From: Gammaproteobacteria bacterium
Lineage (GTDB): Bacteria > Pseudomonadota > Gammaproteobacteria > UBA6429 > Thiohalophilaceae
Reading direction: 5' to 3'
DNA length: 61,196 bases
Assembly (NCBI GenBank): GCA_026196045.1
Contig: JAPHRJ010000022.1
Location: 1-61,196, forward strand
Shown: piece after piece, positions 20,263-29,503 of the stretch
How the letters are laid out: every line of letters begins with the position of its first letter
Numbering within the stretch: position 1 is the stretch's first letter
Notes under the pieces: model-generated
Database searches by the model: none
What the model saw: the letters and a program-made list of their open reading frames with translations, nothing else
What the model was told of the DNA's origin: nothing
Position numbers and translations under genes: made by a program

Positions 20263-21203
20263 TCAGCCGATTTAATTTTTTGTTTGTGACGTAAGCTATA
20301 TTTCATGTGCGCTCCTGACAATATAAATAATGCCAGCTTTCCAGAAAGTGGGTCTTTGTAGCCTTTTTTGATTTGTCTTAAAAATAGCAGAATTTTTAAT
20401 AACTGGGTTTTTATAAATCCATAATGCTTGCGATAAAAGTATAGAAAAGAAATAAAGAATTCTCGCCTAATGTCATAAGAATGTTGGGTGCTGGCACCGC
20501 CTGTATGCTGGTTATGTGCCTGAGGCACAACATAAGCTTTATACCCGGCCTTGTTTAAGCGAATAGCCAGATCCTCTTCCTCGCAATATAAAAACAGGTT
20601 TGTATCAAGCCCGCCAAGTTCATCAAATACACTGGCACGAACAAACAGTTGACTACCACTTAACACTTCAACTGCAAGTGGTTGTTCAGGTATTTTCTTT
20701 CTTGGAAAATAGTTCTTACCATGAGTAAGACGAAATATACCTGTACCCAGGAATCGCGATAATAAAGTCGGAAAATAATCAAAACATGGTTCGGCCTGCC
20801 CAGGCTTCTTATACAGTTGAGGGGAACACATTCCAGCATCGTTGCGAGATTCACAAAATTCATGAAGCGCGCTAATACTGTCATTTAATAGCAGGCAATC
20901 GTTATTAAGGAAAAAATAGTACTTTGCCTGAGTATATTGCAGACCAAACATATTTCCACCAGCAAAACCCAGATTTATCCTGCTTCGTATTACCAAGACA
21001 TTATCAAATTCATCAAGAACTGATAATTTATGGTACTCATCATTCTCTGAATTATTGTCAACAACGATAATATTGTAATTTAGTTGCGAATCAGTCTGCT
21101 TAATAATTTCTCTTACACAACTAACCGTATAATCACTAGAATTATAATTAACCGTAACCACTGAAACAGTATGAACTGTCAAGTTTTTTTCGGGTAATAT
21201 CAT
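20259..21203 (-). CDS. GT2 family glycosyltransferase (rhamnosyltransferase-like)
   Basis: 314 residues. The N-terminal GT-A motif is VSVVTVNYNSSDYTVSCV, the metal motif is YYFFLNNDC (about 92-100), then VEVLSGSQLFVRASVFDELGGLD and FLYCEEEDLAIRLNKAGY (about 205-225) with the catalytic EEED. This pattern is typical of rhamnosyl/glucosyl transferases of O-chain and core loci. It lies seven bases downstream of a GT9 gene on the same strand. The donor sugar is unknown. Confidence 0.85.
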   Translation of the reverse strand: MILPEKNLTVHTVSVVTVNYNSSDYTVSCVREIIKQTDSQLNYNIIVVDNNSENDEYHKLSVLDEFDNVLVIRSRINLGFAGGNMFGLQYTQAKYYFFLNNDCLLLNDSISALHEFCESRNDAGMCSPQLYKKPGQAEPCFDYFPTLLSRFLGTGIFRLTHGKNYFPRKKIPEQPLAVEVLSGSQLFVRASVFDELGGLDTNLFLYCEEEDLAIRLNKAGYKAYVVPQAHNQHTGGASTQHSYDIRREFFISFLYFYRKHYGFIKTQLLKILLFLRQIKKGYKDPLSGKLALFILSGAHMKYSLRHKQKIKSAD

Positions 21204-21210
21204 TGTGATG

Positions 21211-22236
21211 TTATGCCTTATTAGTTTGTGGAAGAAATGGCTTGCATGCAGAAAACACCTGTTCAGGCGTAATAGCAGAAATCCCTAACTCAGGTTGACT
21301 ACAATCTTCAGATTTAAGCGCAATAAATTTTTCTGCTGGCATAAAGGGACCACAGTCCTCAACTTTTAAACCGGAAAAAAGAGCAACAATAGGGGTGTTA
21401 ACAGCAGCCGCAATATGCATTGGCCCAGTGTTTGGCACCAACAAAAGATCCATACGCTCAATCATTGCTTTGTAACGTTCAAAATCAGGTTCTGGAGTAA
21501 ATAATATGACAGCACCATTACTTTCCTTAACAATTCTTTCCCCCAGTTCCCGCTCTTCAGGCAATAGATCCATGATAATCTTGCAATCAAGTTTATTTGA
21601 AATAATATATTCATTCAGCATGACGGCTGTTCGTGCAAAATTCCCTGCTGACCATTCACGCAAATAGTTCTGACTTTTATCTCGGAATGATGCTTTTTTT
21701 AATCCACTAAAACTTGGATGAATGCCTATTACAAAGGTATCTTCTGTAATATCACTGTCTTTTAATAAATTTTGGGCTTTTTTCCTTGCCTCCTCAGTTA
21801 CGGGAAGCCATGCCCATTCATGAGCAATATCATGACCTAAGGCGCGAACAACTACATTTAAACAACGTTGTGAATAATGTAGCTCAGGTTCACTTCGATC
21901 TAGCTCGTAACTTTTAGCATCTGTATGATTATAAAATTTCTGAAAACTCGGATTCAATTCAAAATTAAAAACCAGGTCATACTGATTCTTTTCTATCTCA
22001 CTAGCCAATTGCTTCTTTTTTAGGAAAGCCAACCAATCCTTGCGATCATATATATAAATAAAATTCAGATTTGGATGGTAGTTTTTTAAAACACGCTTAC
22101 CATCGACACCAGATATCACATCAACCTTTGCTGACGGGTAACACTTGAAAATAGCTGATAATGCGGCTGTGATCATAACAATATCACCGGCACGACCGAC
22201 ACGTATCAAAAGAATTCGGTTAACTGTATTTAGCAT
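21211..22236 (-). CDS. GT9 family heptosyltransferase-like protein
   Basis: 341 residues with a GT-B fold. The N-terminus is ILLIRVGRAGDIVMITAALSAIF and the C-terminal donor site is LLLVPNTGPMHIAAAVNTPIVALFSG. It has the usual GT9 length and resembles ADP-heptose:LPS transferases, but the particular linkage cannot be assigned. It lies in a minus-strand run of four glycosyltransferases (20259-24367) with short spacers. Confidence 0.85.
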   Translation of the reverse strand: MLNTVNRILLIRVGRAGDIVMITAALSAIFKCYPSAKVDVISGVDGKRVLKNYHPNLNFIYIYDRKDWLAFLKKKQLASEIEKNQYDLVFNFELNPSFQKFYNHTDAKSYELDRSEPELHYSQRCLNVVVRALGHDIAHEWAWLPVTEEARKKAQNLLKDSDITEDTFVIGIHPSFSGLKKASFRDKSQNYLREWSAGNFARTAVMLNEYIISNKLDCKIIMDLLPEERELGERIVKESNGAVILFTPEPDFERYKAMIERMDLLLVPNTGPMHIAAAVNTPIVALFSGLKVEDCGPFMPAEKFIALKSEDCSQPELGISAITPEQVFSACKPFLPQTNKA

Positions 22237-22262
22237 AATTTAATTTTAATAATTAACTTGCC

Positions 22263-23357
22263 CTAAACCATCATCAGAACATTATTAAGCTGATTAAAGT
22301 GTTCTGTTTCATTAAACATTTTATCCGCACTAGACTTTCCTTTTTGTGCAAGCCTGTTCTTTAATTCAGCATCCTGGTAAAGCATTCGTAAGTTATCAAC
22401 TAGTGCAGATATATCTCCAGGAGGAATCAGCATACCTGTTTCATTATTTGTAATAATTTCAGGAACCCCTCCTGCATCGGTACCGATTACGGTAACACCC
22501 GCCCGCATCGCTTCAACTAACACCAAGCCAAATGTTTCACAATAAGTCAGCAAGACAATTACATCAAAGCATGGCATAACTTGCATAGGCTGTTCGATGA
22601 AATCAATAAAGCCGATTCTGTCGCCCAGATTACTGTCCTTAATTGTAGATTGCAGCTTTGAAAAATACTCTGTATCCATGACATGACCAATGATCACTGC
22701 ACTCATATCACAATCATCTTTTACTAGCTCATCCATCGCCTTCAGTAGAAGATGCTGTCCTTTGCCATGTTCAATTCGACCAAACATGCCAATGCGAAAA
22801 TTGTGCTTCATAAATGGCAGACCTAATGTGTTATCACACATTGGAATGCCTTGAACAGGGTCGGGAACACCCAGATAAAGCAGACTAATTTTCTCCTTAC
22901 TGAGTGGTAAATAGGTGAAGGCTTCTTTTAATACCTGCTTACTAATCACCAGGACTTTATCTACCTGATTATAAAAAAACCGGTGTAACCAGTCCCTCTT
23001 TGAACGAGTAATCCCCATATGCCGACTATATACTAGCCCTGGTTTATTCCTTGATAACCGCTTAGCCAACGATCCAAGGTTTAAGTCTTTACCCCAATGC
23101 ATATGTACAATGTCGATATTATTTTTATCAATAAAATTTGCCAGTTTCCTGGCCGAAATTAATGGGAATCTATTATTGCGCTTACCCAGTATAAGATTTC
23201 TCTCATTTTTTCCATCTATACGTTCAGATAGCTTGCTGCCCTCACCCAAAACAAAAAAACATTTATGCCCTTTCTGCTTAAGGATGTTCCATTCCCGTTC
23301 GGCATACAATTCCAGGCCACCCAGACCGGCAGAAGTACACAATATCAGGATGTTCAT
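22263..23357 (-). CDS. GT4 family glycosyltransferase
   Basis: 364 residues with a GT-B retaining fold. The N-terminal GLGGLELYAEREW is typical of GT4. The donor site includes FRIGMFGRIEHGKGQHLLLKA (about 185-205) and the catalytic loop CETFGLVLVEAMRAGVTVIGTDAGGVPEII (about 272-301), containing the EX7E-type pair. It resembles WaaG/RfaB-like glucosyl or mannosyl transferases. Its start overlaps the stop of the upstream GT9 gene by four bases (ATGA), so translation is probably coupled. Confidence 0.88.
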   Translation of the reverse strand: MNILILCTSAGLGGLELYAEREWNILKQKGHKCFFVLGEGSKLSERIDGKNERNLILGKRNNRFPLISARKLANFIDKNNIDIVHMHWGKDLNLGSLAKRLSRNKPGLVYSRHMGITRSKRDWLHRFFYNQVDKVLVISKQVLKEAFTYLPLSKEKISLLYLGVPDPVQGIPMCDNTLGLPFMKHNFRIGMFGRIEHGKGQHLLLKAMDELVKDDCDMSAVIIGHVMDTEYFSKLQSTIKDSNLGDRIGFIDFIEQPMQVMPCFDVIVLLTYCETFGLVLVEAMRAGVTVIGTDAGGVPEIITNNETGMLIPPGDISALVDNLRMLYQDAELKNRLAQKGKSSADKMFNETEHFNQLNNVLMMV

Positions 23358-24367
23358 GAAGCACTCATGATCTTATTTACAGAGTTCAAGACGGATTCTA
23401 CTTCAGGAGGGCTACCATCGGAGTTAAATACTGCATCATGCAGGCCAAAACGTGGCCAATACCGAAAAGGAATAGTATGAAAAAATATTCCCACGGTAGG
23501 AATTTCTGATGCAATGGCCATATGTCGTATTCCAGTATCATTACTGACTAGAAGATGCGCGCCCATTAACAGGCTGAAGGTTTCATCTATGTTTGCTAAC
23601 TGCAAGGGAGTCACATTTTGCTTATCTTGCAGACCCCTCATTACTCCATCAATAGATTCCCATTCAGCAATCCCTTCCAGTACGATATGTTCATGTTCAG
23701 AATATTGATCAGATAATTGTGAGATAAGTTCACTGAAGTGTGTGGCGGACCAGCATTTGTTACTTGTCGATGCACTGGTAAAATAAACAAGATAAGGCCG
23801 TTTGCGCTGCATAGGCTTACCCGGCATGGCAAAATGTAAAGGATAATCTGTTTTCAAACTCAACAGGTTCAACATATCCAGCAAGGTTTCTGCTTCAAAC
23901 TTCATATCAGATCGCAATACCGCAGCATCATAGATCAGTCGGCGCTGGAACTGATGATAAGGAAAGCCAATTTTTAATCCAGCCGAATTTAATAAACATA
24001 ACCAGAATGATCGAGATGTTGCCGCCAGGTCAAAAATTAAATCATGGTGTCCCAGGGCTTTTAATTGCTTGACTTGTTCTCTTTTGGATACATCTTTACG
24101 ATCACTACCATAAACAGTATGAATTCTGTCGGCCAGATCCTCTGGTGCTCCACGTGTATAGTTACTTACCAGGCTAAGCGTGATTTTAGCATTCGGAAAG
24201 TGTTTACGTAATTCTAGTAAAAATGGACGAGTTAAAACCATGTCCCCCATTGCGGCATGACGAATCACGGCAATAGTTTTGACCTGTTCATATTCCAGCT
24301 GTGCTGCTTTTTCACGGGCATGTCGTGATACCCAGCCTCCCCGTTCCAGCCAGATCCGTATATTCAC
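23354..24367 (-). CDS. GT9 family heptosyltransferase-like protein
   Basis: 337 residues. An amphipathic N-terminal extension (about 1-28) precedes the GT9 strand TIAVIRHAAMGDMVLTRPFL. The donor site is LLVSNDTGIRHMAIASEIPTVGIFF, with Arg-His where most GT9 enzymes have Pro-His or Ala-His. First gene of the minus-strand run and divergent from the next GT9 gene across about 45 bases. Substrate unknown. Confidence 0.82.
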   Translation of the reverse strand: MNIRIWLERGGWVSRHAREKAAQLEYEQVKTIAVIRHAAMGDMVLTRPFLLELRKHFPNAKITLSLVSNYTRGAPEDLADRIHTVYGSDRKDVSKREQVKQLKALGHHDLIFDLAATSRSFWLCLLNSAGLKIGFPYHQFQRRLIYDAAVLRSDMKFEAETLLDMLNLLSLKTDYPLHFAMPGKPMQRKRPYLVYFTSASTSNKCWSATHFSELISQLSDQYSEHEHIVLEGIAEWESIDGVMRGLQDKQNVTPLQLANIDETFSLLMGAHLLVSNDTGIRHMAIASEIPTVGIFFHTIPFRYWPRFGLHDAVFNSDGSPPEVESVLNSVNKIMSAS

Positions 24368-24412
24368 TAAATATTCACCTTAACTATCTTATCAATTGGG
24401 TTAAATCCCGAT

Positions 24413-25465
24413 ATGATTCCACTCATGAACACGCTTCCAAAAAAATGGCCAAAAAAAATTCTAGTTGTCCGCAATGACAAACTGGGTGATTTTATGTTGT
24501 CATTTCCAACCTTTGCATTACTAAAACAGAGCTTACCTAACACAGAAATTCATGCTCTGGTTCCGGAGTATACCCAACCCATGGCAGAAGCCTGCGAATT
24601 TATTGACCATATTGTCCTGGATCCAGGGAAGGATAACAATATTTGGCAACTTGTTCATAAATTGCGTCAGCAAAACTATGATGCTGTAATTACCCTTTTT
24701 TCAACTACACGAGTAGGTTTTGCCGCTAATCTTGCTGGTATTCCAGTGCGAATTGCACCCGCTACCAAGTTGGCTCAGGTATTTTACAATCATCGATTAA
24801 AGCAAAGACGTTCTCGTTCTGAAAAAGCTGAATATATTTATAACCGAGATCTCGCAGCTTATTATTTACACCTTATTGGACTGGGTCCTGTTCTTAAGAC
24901 CCAACCACCTTATTTACATTTTGAAGAATCTCATGTTGCACATCTGCGGAATAAATTCTGTCAGAAAAATCAGATACCAGCAAAAAATAAACTGATATTT
25001 ATCCATCCTGGTAGTGGTGGTTCGGCTGGAAATTTATCTATCAGCCAATTTGCCAAGCTGGCACAACATCTCCAATCCAGTAAGCCATTTACCATTGTTA
25101 TTTCCTGTGGGCCTGCTGAATTCCATAGCGCTGAAACTATGGCAAAATTGCTACCGAAGACACCTCATGTAATCTATTTATCAGAACAGGGGCTACGCCG
25201 ATTCGCTGAGCATTTACAATTTGCAGATCTATTTATTAGTGGTTCAACAGGCACCCTGCATGTAGCGGGTGCCTTGAATGTACCCACGGTCGGTTTTTAC
25301 ACTCGACGGCGTTCTGCAATTTCAAGTCGTTGGCAAACACTGAATTCAGATAACTATCGACTTGCCTTTTCGCCACCTGAAAATGCGGAGGAAGAAGATA
25401 TGAGCAGTATTGACATAAAAGAAGCAGCTAAACAGATAAGTGAAAAATTCCTGTTAAAAACCTAA
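24413..25465 (+). CDS. GT9 family heptosyltransferase-like protein
   Basis: 350 residues. The N-terminal motif is ILVVRNDKLGDFMLSFPTFALL. The donor site is LFISGSTGTLHVAGALNVPTVGFYTRR, with Thr replacing the Asp/Asn-Ser-Gly pattern, a variant seen in some WaaF-like branches. IHPGSGGSAGNLSISQF (about 200-216) is conserved. It is transcribed alone in the opposite direction to its neighbours. The start could be either of two ATGs 12 bases apart; the longer is given. Confidence 0.82.
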   Translation: MIPLMNTLPKKWPKKILVVRNDKLGDFMLSFPTFALLKQSLPNTEIHALVPEYTQPMAEACEFIDHIVLDPGKDNNIWQLVHKLRQQNYDAVITLFSTTRVGFAANLAGIPVRIAPATKLAQVFYNHRLKQRRSRSEKAEYIYNRDLAAYYLHLIGLGPVLKTQPPYLHFEESHVAHLRNKFCQKNQIPAKNKLIFIHPGSGGSAGNLSISQFAKLAQHLQSSKPFTIVISCGPAEFHSAETMAKLLPKTPHVIYLSEQGLRRFAEHLQFADLFISGSTGTLHVAGALNVPTVGFYTRRRSAISSRWQTLNSDNYRLAFSPPENAEEEDMSSIDIKEAAKQISEKFLLKT

Positions 25466-25655
25466 CGCTAAGACGCAGAGTCGCGACCTGAGCAACGCGA
25501 GGAAGTGCTGAATGAAATACGCTTGCGCAGTTCTACAGTGTAAAGATTAATATTTGCTTAAATCAGATGTGTGACTATATCTTTAATATTAATAACCGAG
25601 ACATTATTCTCTAAATTGTATTAATAATTTCTTTGCGTCTCCGCGTCTTTGCGCT
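25464..25655. repeat. Imperfect inverted repeat in intergenic gap
   Basis: The left arm 25464-25487 (AACGCTAAGACGCAGAGTCG and onward) matches the reverse complement of the right arm 25631-25655 at about 18 of 24 positions, 140 bases apart. The consensus, GCAAAGACGC-GAGACGCAAAG, resembles a repeat scattered in many bacterial genomes. It carries no ORF and may be a degenerate MITE-like element. Confidence 0.5.
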
Positions 25656-25674
25656 GAAATGTTTCTCTATATAT

Positions 25675-26454
25675 TTAACGCTGCTGTCGCGTCCAAAGAT
25701 CGGCATATTTCACAAAAGTAGAATGCGACGATAATGCAGCTAAAAGAAAACCCTGTTTACCGTCCAGAAAACCCGCTCTGAAAATATACATGCGCAAGAA
25801 ACAGGTCAGCGCATGAATCGCTCCCTGTAACAACGAAGCTTTTTTACCTTTAGCTTCACGTTGCGAAGCCCAGGCAGCGGCGTAGTGTGCAGACTTAACC
25901 AGATAATGTTCCAGATCCCGATAGGTATAATGAAGCAGGTCGCCGTTTAATTGCTTAACAGGCACATCACCATGGTATTCCAGTTTTTCATGTACCTGTT
26001 GCGAACCATAGCGAGCTTTTTCCCGTGGATATAAACGAACCTTAGGCGCTGGATACCAGCCTCCGTGACGAATGAACCGACCAAAACAATATGGCAATAT
26101 TGGCATGGAATACGCTGCTATATCACTTTGAGAGATTACAGTTTCAATTTCCTTCTTTAACTCAGGACTAACCCGTTCGTCAGCATCAATGGATAAAATC
26201 CATTTCCCACTGGCTTTATCCTGTGCACGTTGTTTTTGAATACCATAACCTTGCCAATCAGTTTCGATATAAATTTTGTCTGTATATTTGCGAGCAATAT
26301 CAAGTGTACTGTCTGTGCTACCAGAATCAACAATAATAATTTCATCTGCCCATGCAACTGATTCAAGGCAATCTTCGATAGAAGCCTCTTCATTTAAAGT
26401 AATAACAATAGCACTGACTAGAATTTCAGATTTGTTGTTTTGTGTATTTGGCAT
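25675..26454 (-). CDS. waaE: GT2 glycosyltransferase, WaaE/KdtX (LgtF-like)
   Basis: 259 residues. The N-terminus VSAIVITLNEEASIEDCLES, DSGSTDSTLDIARK, the metal site LSIDADERVSPEL (about 90-102) and RHGGWYPAPKVRLYPREKARYG are the signature of the WaaE/KdtX/LgtF group, which adds a beta-1,4-glucose to heptose I. The C-terminus contains a hydrophobic segment (FLRMYIFRAGFLDGKQGFLLA). It overlaps the upstream waaL-type gene by 29 bases. Symbol by homology; the linkage is inferred. Confidence 0.8.
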   Translation of the reverse strand: MPNTQNNKSEILVSAIVITLNEEASIEDCLESVAWADEIIIVDSGSTDSTLDIARKYTDKIYIETDWQGYGIQKQRAQDKASGKWILSIDADERVSPELKKEIETVISQSDIAAYSMPILPYCFGRFIRHGGWYPAPKVRLYPREKARYGSQQVHEKLEYHGDVPVKQLNGDLLHYTYRDLEHYLVKSAHYAAAWASQREAKGKKASLLQGAIHALTCFLRMYIFRAGFLDGKQGFLLAALSSHSTFVKYADLWTRQQR

Positions 26455-27712
26455 TCATTATCCAGGCAAAAAACACACTTAAATAAATAAGAAAAATCGA
26501 ACTAAAATTATCATGAACAAAAGGAATTTCACTTAATGAGAAAACCATAAAGCTACTCATGAATACCACGCCCATACTCGCAATACGAACATCATACTTT
26601 TTATTTTTTATGAAAATAGACAATGGATAAATTAACATTGCCATAAATACTATAATACCAATCAGACCTTGTGTTCCTAAAACTTCAAAATAGGCATTAT
26701 GGACATGAATACCGCGTACTCCAGCGGGATCACGATATACCGCCTTACGAGCATCCCCTCTATTTACCAGTTCATTCATTGCAAGCCCCATATTACCCGG
26801 CCCTACACCTGCAATTGGATTTTCACTAAATACCTTCGTTGCTGTACGCCACAATTCAAGACGTAGTGCTACAGAGGTACTATTTAATTCTTTATCAGAA
26901 TCATATTTATTATTGAAATATGATTTAATTTCATTTGTAGCAACCTCTATCCTTGAAGTGACATCACCTGGCGTACTCATAATAGCAATAAACATTATTG
27001 GTATAAACAGTATGTATCCCATAACTACTCGTCGAATTGTCGATCTTGATGCCACCATTAATGGAACGACAACCAATGTCAATACTATTGCAATCCATGC
27101 ATTGCGTGAGCCTGAATATAATACAGCAATTAATGCCATTACTGCTGCAACAAAATTTATTCCACGCCAAAACCAGTTGTGATTCGTAATAACAAAAATC
27201 AGTGAAATGCCGGCTAAAATCGCAGCTATATCACCATAAATAATTGGTCCATATATACCCCATGCTCGAGGTAAATTCAGAACCGACACATCATAAATAG
27301 CCTGTATACCAAGTACTATTGCCCCTAAAGGCAAACCAAGCAACAATCCTCGCCATGCAGCCGGATACTGCCGAATATATAAATATACAGGAAAAAACAT
27401 CATATATTTAAACTCTGTTCCAAGACGGTGGTATGAACTCTCTGTCCACCCATTGATAGTACTTGATAATAAAATACTGAAAATATACAAACCAAAAATT
27501 GCGAACAGGATTTTTTCTTCGTGATACAGTTCTTTCATTGAACGCCATGCATAAATTAGCCCCAACAAAACAATAAAAGAAAAAATACCACTTAACCAGT
27601 GCCTGACACTTAGAGATAAAATCGGGAACAAAAATAATAATAAAAACAGACTGGCTCCAGGAAAACCACTATCAATCACTTTTGATTTAAACCAACGAAA
27701 ATCAATGCCCAT
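26426..27712 (-). CDS. waaL: O-antigen ligase family protein (WaaL type)
   Basis: 428 residues with 10-12 hydrophobic helices and a large periplasmic loop (about 255-340). The loop carries the Wzy_C features LRLELWRTATKVFSENPIAGVGPGN and HVHNAYFEVLGTQGLIG, where His and Arg are the residues used by ligases; SGSRNAWIA lies in the preceding helix. It would join an O-chain to lipid A-core in the periplasm. A polymerase (Wzy) cannot be excluded, but the position in a core operon favours ligase. It overlaps waaF by 11 bases. Confidence 0.82.
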   Translation of the reverse strand: MGIDFRWFKSKVIDSGFPGASLFLLLFLFPILSLSVRHWLSGIFSFIVLLGLIYAWRSMKELYHEEKILFAIFGLYIFSILLSSTINGWTESSYHRLGTEFKYMMFFPVYLYIRQYPAAWRGLLLGLPLGAIVLGIQAIYDVSVLNLPRAWGIYGPIIYGDIAAILAGISLIFVITNHNWFWRGINFVAAVMALIAVLYSGSRNAWIAIVLTLVVVPLMVASRSTIRRVVMGYILFIPIMFIAIMSTPGDVTSRIEVATNEIKSYFNNKYDSDKELNSTSVALRLELWRTATKVFSENPIAGVGPGNMGLAMNELVNRGDARKAVYRDPAGVRGIHVHNAYFEVLGTQGLIGIIVFMAMLIYPLSIFIKNKKYDVRIASMGVVFMSSFMVFSLSEIPFVHDNFSSIFLIYLSVFFAWIMNAKYTKQQI

Positions 27713-28718
27713 CTAATAACAAACCTTCAATCCTCTCAGGATCAATTTTTTTCAGACAATCATAGTGTCCAAAACGACACGTTCTTTCAAAACAGGGACT
27801 ACATTCCAGACCTAAATAAACAATTTTAGCTTTATTTGATAAGGGCGGAGTATAAGCCGGATCGGTCGATCCATAGATTGCTATAACTTTTCGCCCGGTC
27901 GCACAGGCCACATGCATCAAACCAGAATCGTTACTGACCACACTTTCAGTCAACCCAATCAAATCAACCACATCTACCAACTGTGTTTTACCACATAGAT
28001 TCTTAATATCAGGAGATGAGCCTTCAATTTGAGCACCCAGGTCAAACTCTTTCTGTGAACCAAAAACCCAGACCTGTAACCCTTTAGCGTTCAAATCCGC
28101 CGCAGTTTTAGCAAAATTTTCAATTGGCCAGCATTTGGCCGGGCCGTATTCAGCCCCGGGCATCATCCCAACAACAGGTTTATCCGTAGTTAAGCCGAAC
28201 TCCTGCACTAATCTTTCCTGATTGGAGTTATCAACCTGTAAATGCGGCTCAGGAATTATGGCTGGTGGCAGTGCTTCATCACGTTCCAGGCCTAAAGCCA
28301 CATAGCGTTGTACGGTTTGCTTCAAAATAGATTTATCCAGTTTTCGGATATCATTAAGCAGGCCAAAACGCATTTCTCCCCGGTAGCCGATCCGCGTTCT
28401 GGCTCCAGCAAAAAATGGGATCAGCGCTGATTTAAAAGAACGAGGTAGTACAATAGCATGGGTGTAGTTATTGGCTCTCAGGCTTCGTCCAATTTTGAAC
28501 CGCGCCAACAAACCAAACTCACCATGACCGACAGGAACACTGATAGCCCGATGTATCTCGGGCATGCGCTCTAGCAAAGGTAATGACCAGTCTGGTGCCA
28601 GTACATCTATCACTGCATCAGGATATTTTTGCTTGATAGTCATAAACAGGCTTTGAGCCATGACCATGTCGCCCACCCAGGCTGGGCCTGTGATCAGATA
28701 CCGTCGAGCCTTACTCAC
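27702..28718 (-). CDS. waaF: ADP-heptose:LPS heptosyltransferase II WaaF
   Basis: 338 residues and the clearest GT9 call in the window. It has LITGPAWVGDMVMAQSLF, LPRSFKSALIPFFAGARTRIGYRGE, GMMPGAEYGPAKCWPIENF, VVSNDSGLMHVACATGRKVIAIYGSTDPAYTPPLS and the C-terminal cysteine block LECSPCFERTCRFGHYDCL. All are diagnostic of WaaF, which adds heptose II. Its start overlaps the aldo/keto reductase stop by four bases, so it belongs to the hldE-led transcript. Confidence 0.95.
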   Translation of the reverse strand: MSKARRYLITGPAWVGDMVMAQSLFMTIKQKYPDAVIDVLAPDWSLPLLERMPEIHRAISVPVGHGEFGLLARFKIGRSLRANNYTHAIVLPRSFKSALIPFFAGARTRIGYRGEMRFGLLNDIRKLDKSILKQTVQRYVALGLERDEALPPAIIPEPHLQVDNSNQERLVQEFGLTTDKPVVGMMPGAEYGPAKCWPIENFAKTAADLNAKGLQVWVFGSQKEFDLGAQIEGSSPDIKNLCGKTQLVDVVDLIGLTESVVSNDSGLMHVACATGRKVIAIYGSTDPAYTPPLSNKAKIVYLGLECSPCFERTCRFGHYDCLKKIDPERIEGLLLDGH

Positions 28719-29503
28719 AGTGCTGCTAACACCTTTTCGACCATGCTCACATTATCTCGTAGATGATCCGGGTTTATCGTACCGGTGATCATGCTGCTAA
28801 TACCGGCATGTTTAAACACATATTCAAAAGCGGCTTCAATACCACCGCCACCTGCTGATTTGTCAGCATGACCACTTTGCAGGCCTTTTTTAACCAGCAC
28901 ACCTTTATTTAATTCATTAGCACGGCGAATTACAGCTTCATCATGTAGATCCACTGGATTACAGGTCGCCATGACGACATCCGTATTTTCCACGACCCAC
29001 AAACCGCCTTCGGAGGTCTTGGTCGACATACCATAGGCCCGCAACAAACCAGCCTGTTTCAATTCTGCCAGGGTTTCCAGTACCGCTTCCTGCTCAATGA
29101 TCTGCATATCATTACCATCAGAATGCACAAGAACAACATCCACGTAATCACGCCCCAGATGCTTCAGAGTGCGTTCAACACTCATGCGGGTATGTTTAGC
29201 GGAAAAATCAAAACTGGACTGGCCATTTTCAAAAATCTCACCGACTTTTGTCACGATGACCCAGTCATTTTTATGGGGTAACAAATTACCCAGGCGTTCT
29301 TCACTATTGCCATAAGCAGGAGCGGTATCAACCAGATTAATTCCCAGCTCCCATGCCAGAGCCAACAGATCTCGAACCGCATTATCATCAGGAATTTTGA
29401 ATCCAGCCGGATATTTGACCTGTTGATCCCGGCCTATTTTAACAGTTCCCAAACCCAGAGGACTGACCTGGATACCTGTTGAACCGAGTTGTCTTAATTC
29501 CAC
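28715..29503 (-). CDS. Aldo/keto reductase
   Basis: 262 residues, a (beta/alpha)8 oxidoreductase. The tetrad is present: Asp in LVDTAPAYGNSEERLG (with the Tyr in the same stretch), Lys in WVIVTKVGE and His in VVLVHSDG. The C-terminal region for NADPH is shorter than usual (ISSMITGTINPDHLRDNV). Substrate unknown. It overlaps the neighbours on both sides (10 bases with the FAD gene, 4 with waaF), so it is translated with core-heptose genes and could act on a sugar or a metabolite of the same cells. Confidence 0.85.
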   Translation of the reverse strand: MELRQLGSTGIQVSPLGLGTVKIGRDQQVKYPAGFKIPDDNAVRDLLALAWELGINLVDTAPAYGNSEERLGNLLPHKNDWVIVTKVGEIFENGQSSFDFSAKHTRMSVERTLKHLGRDYVDVVLVHSDGNDMQIIEQEAVLETLAELKQAGLLRAYGMSTKTSEGGLWVVENTDVVMATCNPVDLHDEAVIRRANELNKGVLVKKGLQSGHADKSAGGGGIEAAFEYVFKHAGISSMITGTINPDHLRDNVSMVEKVLAAL

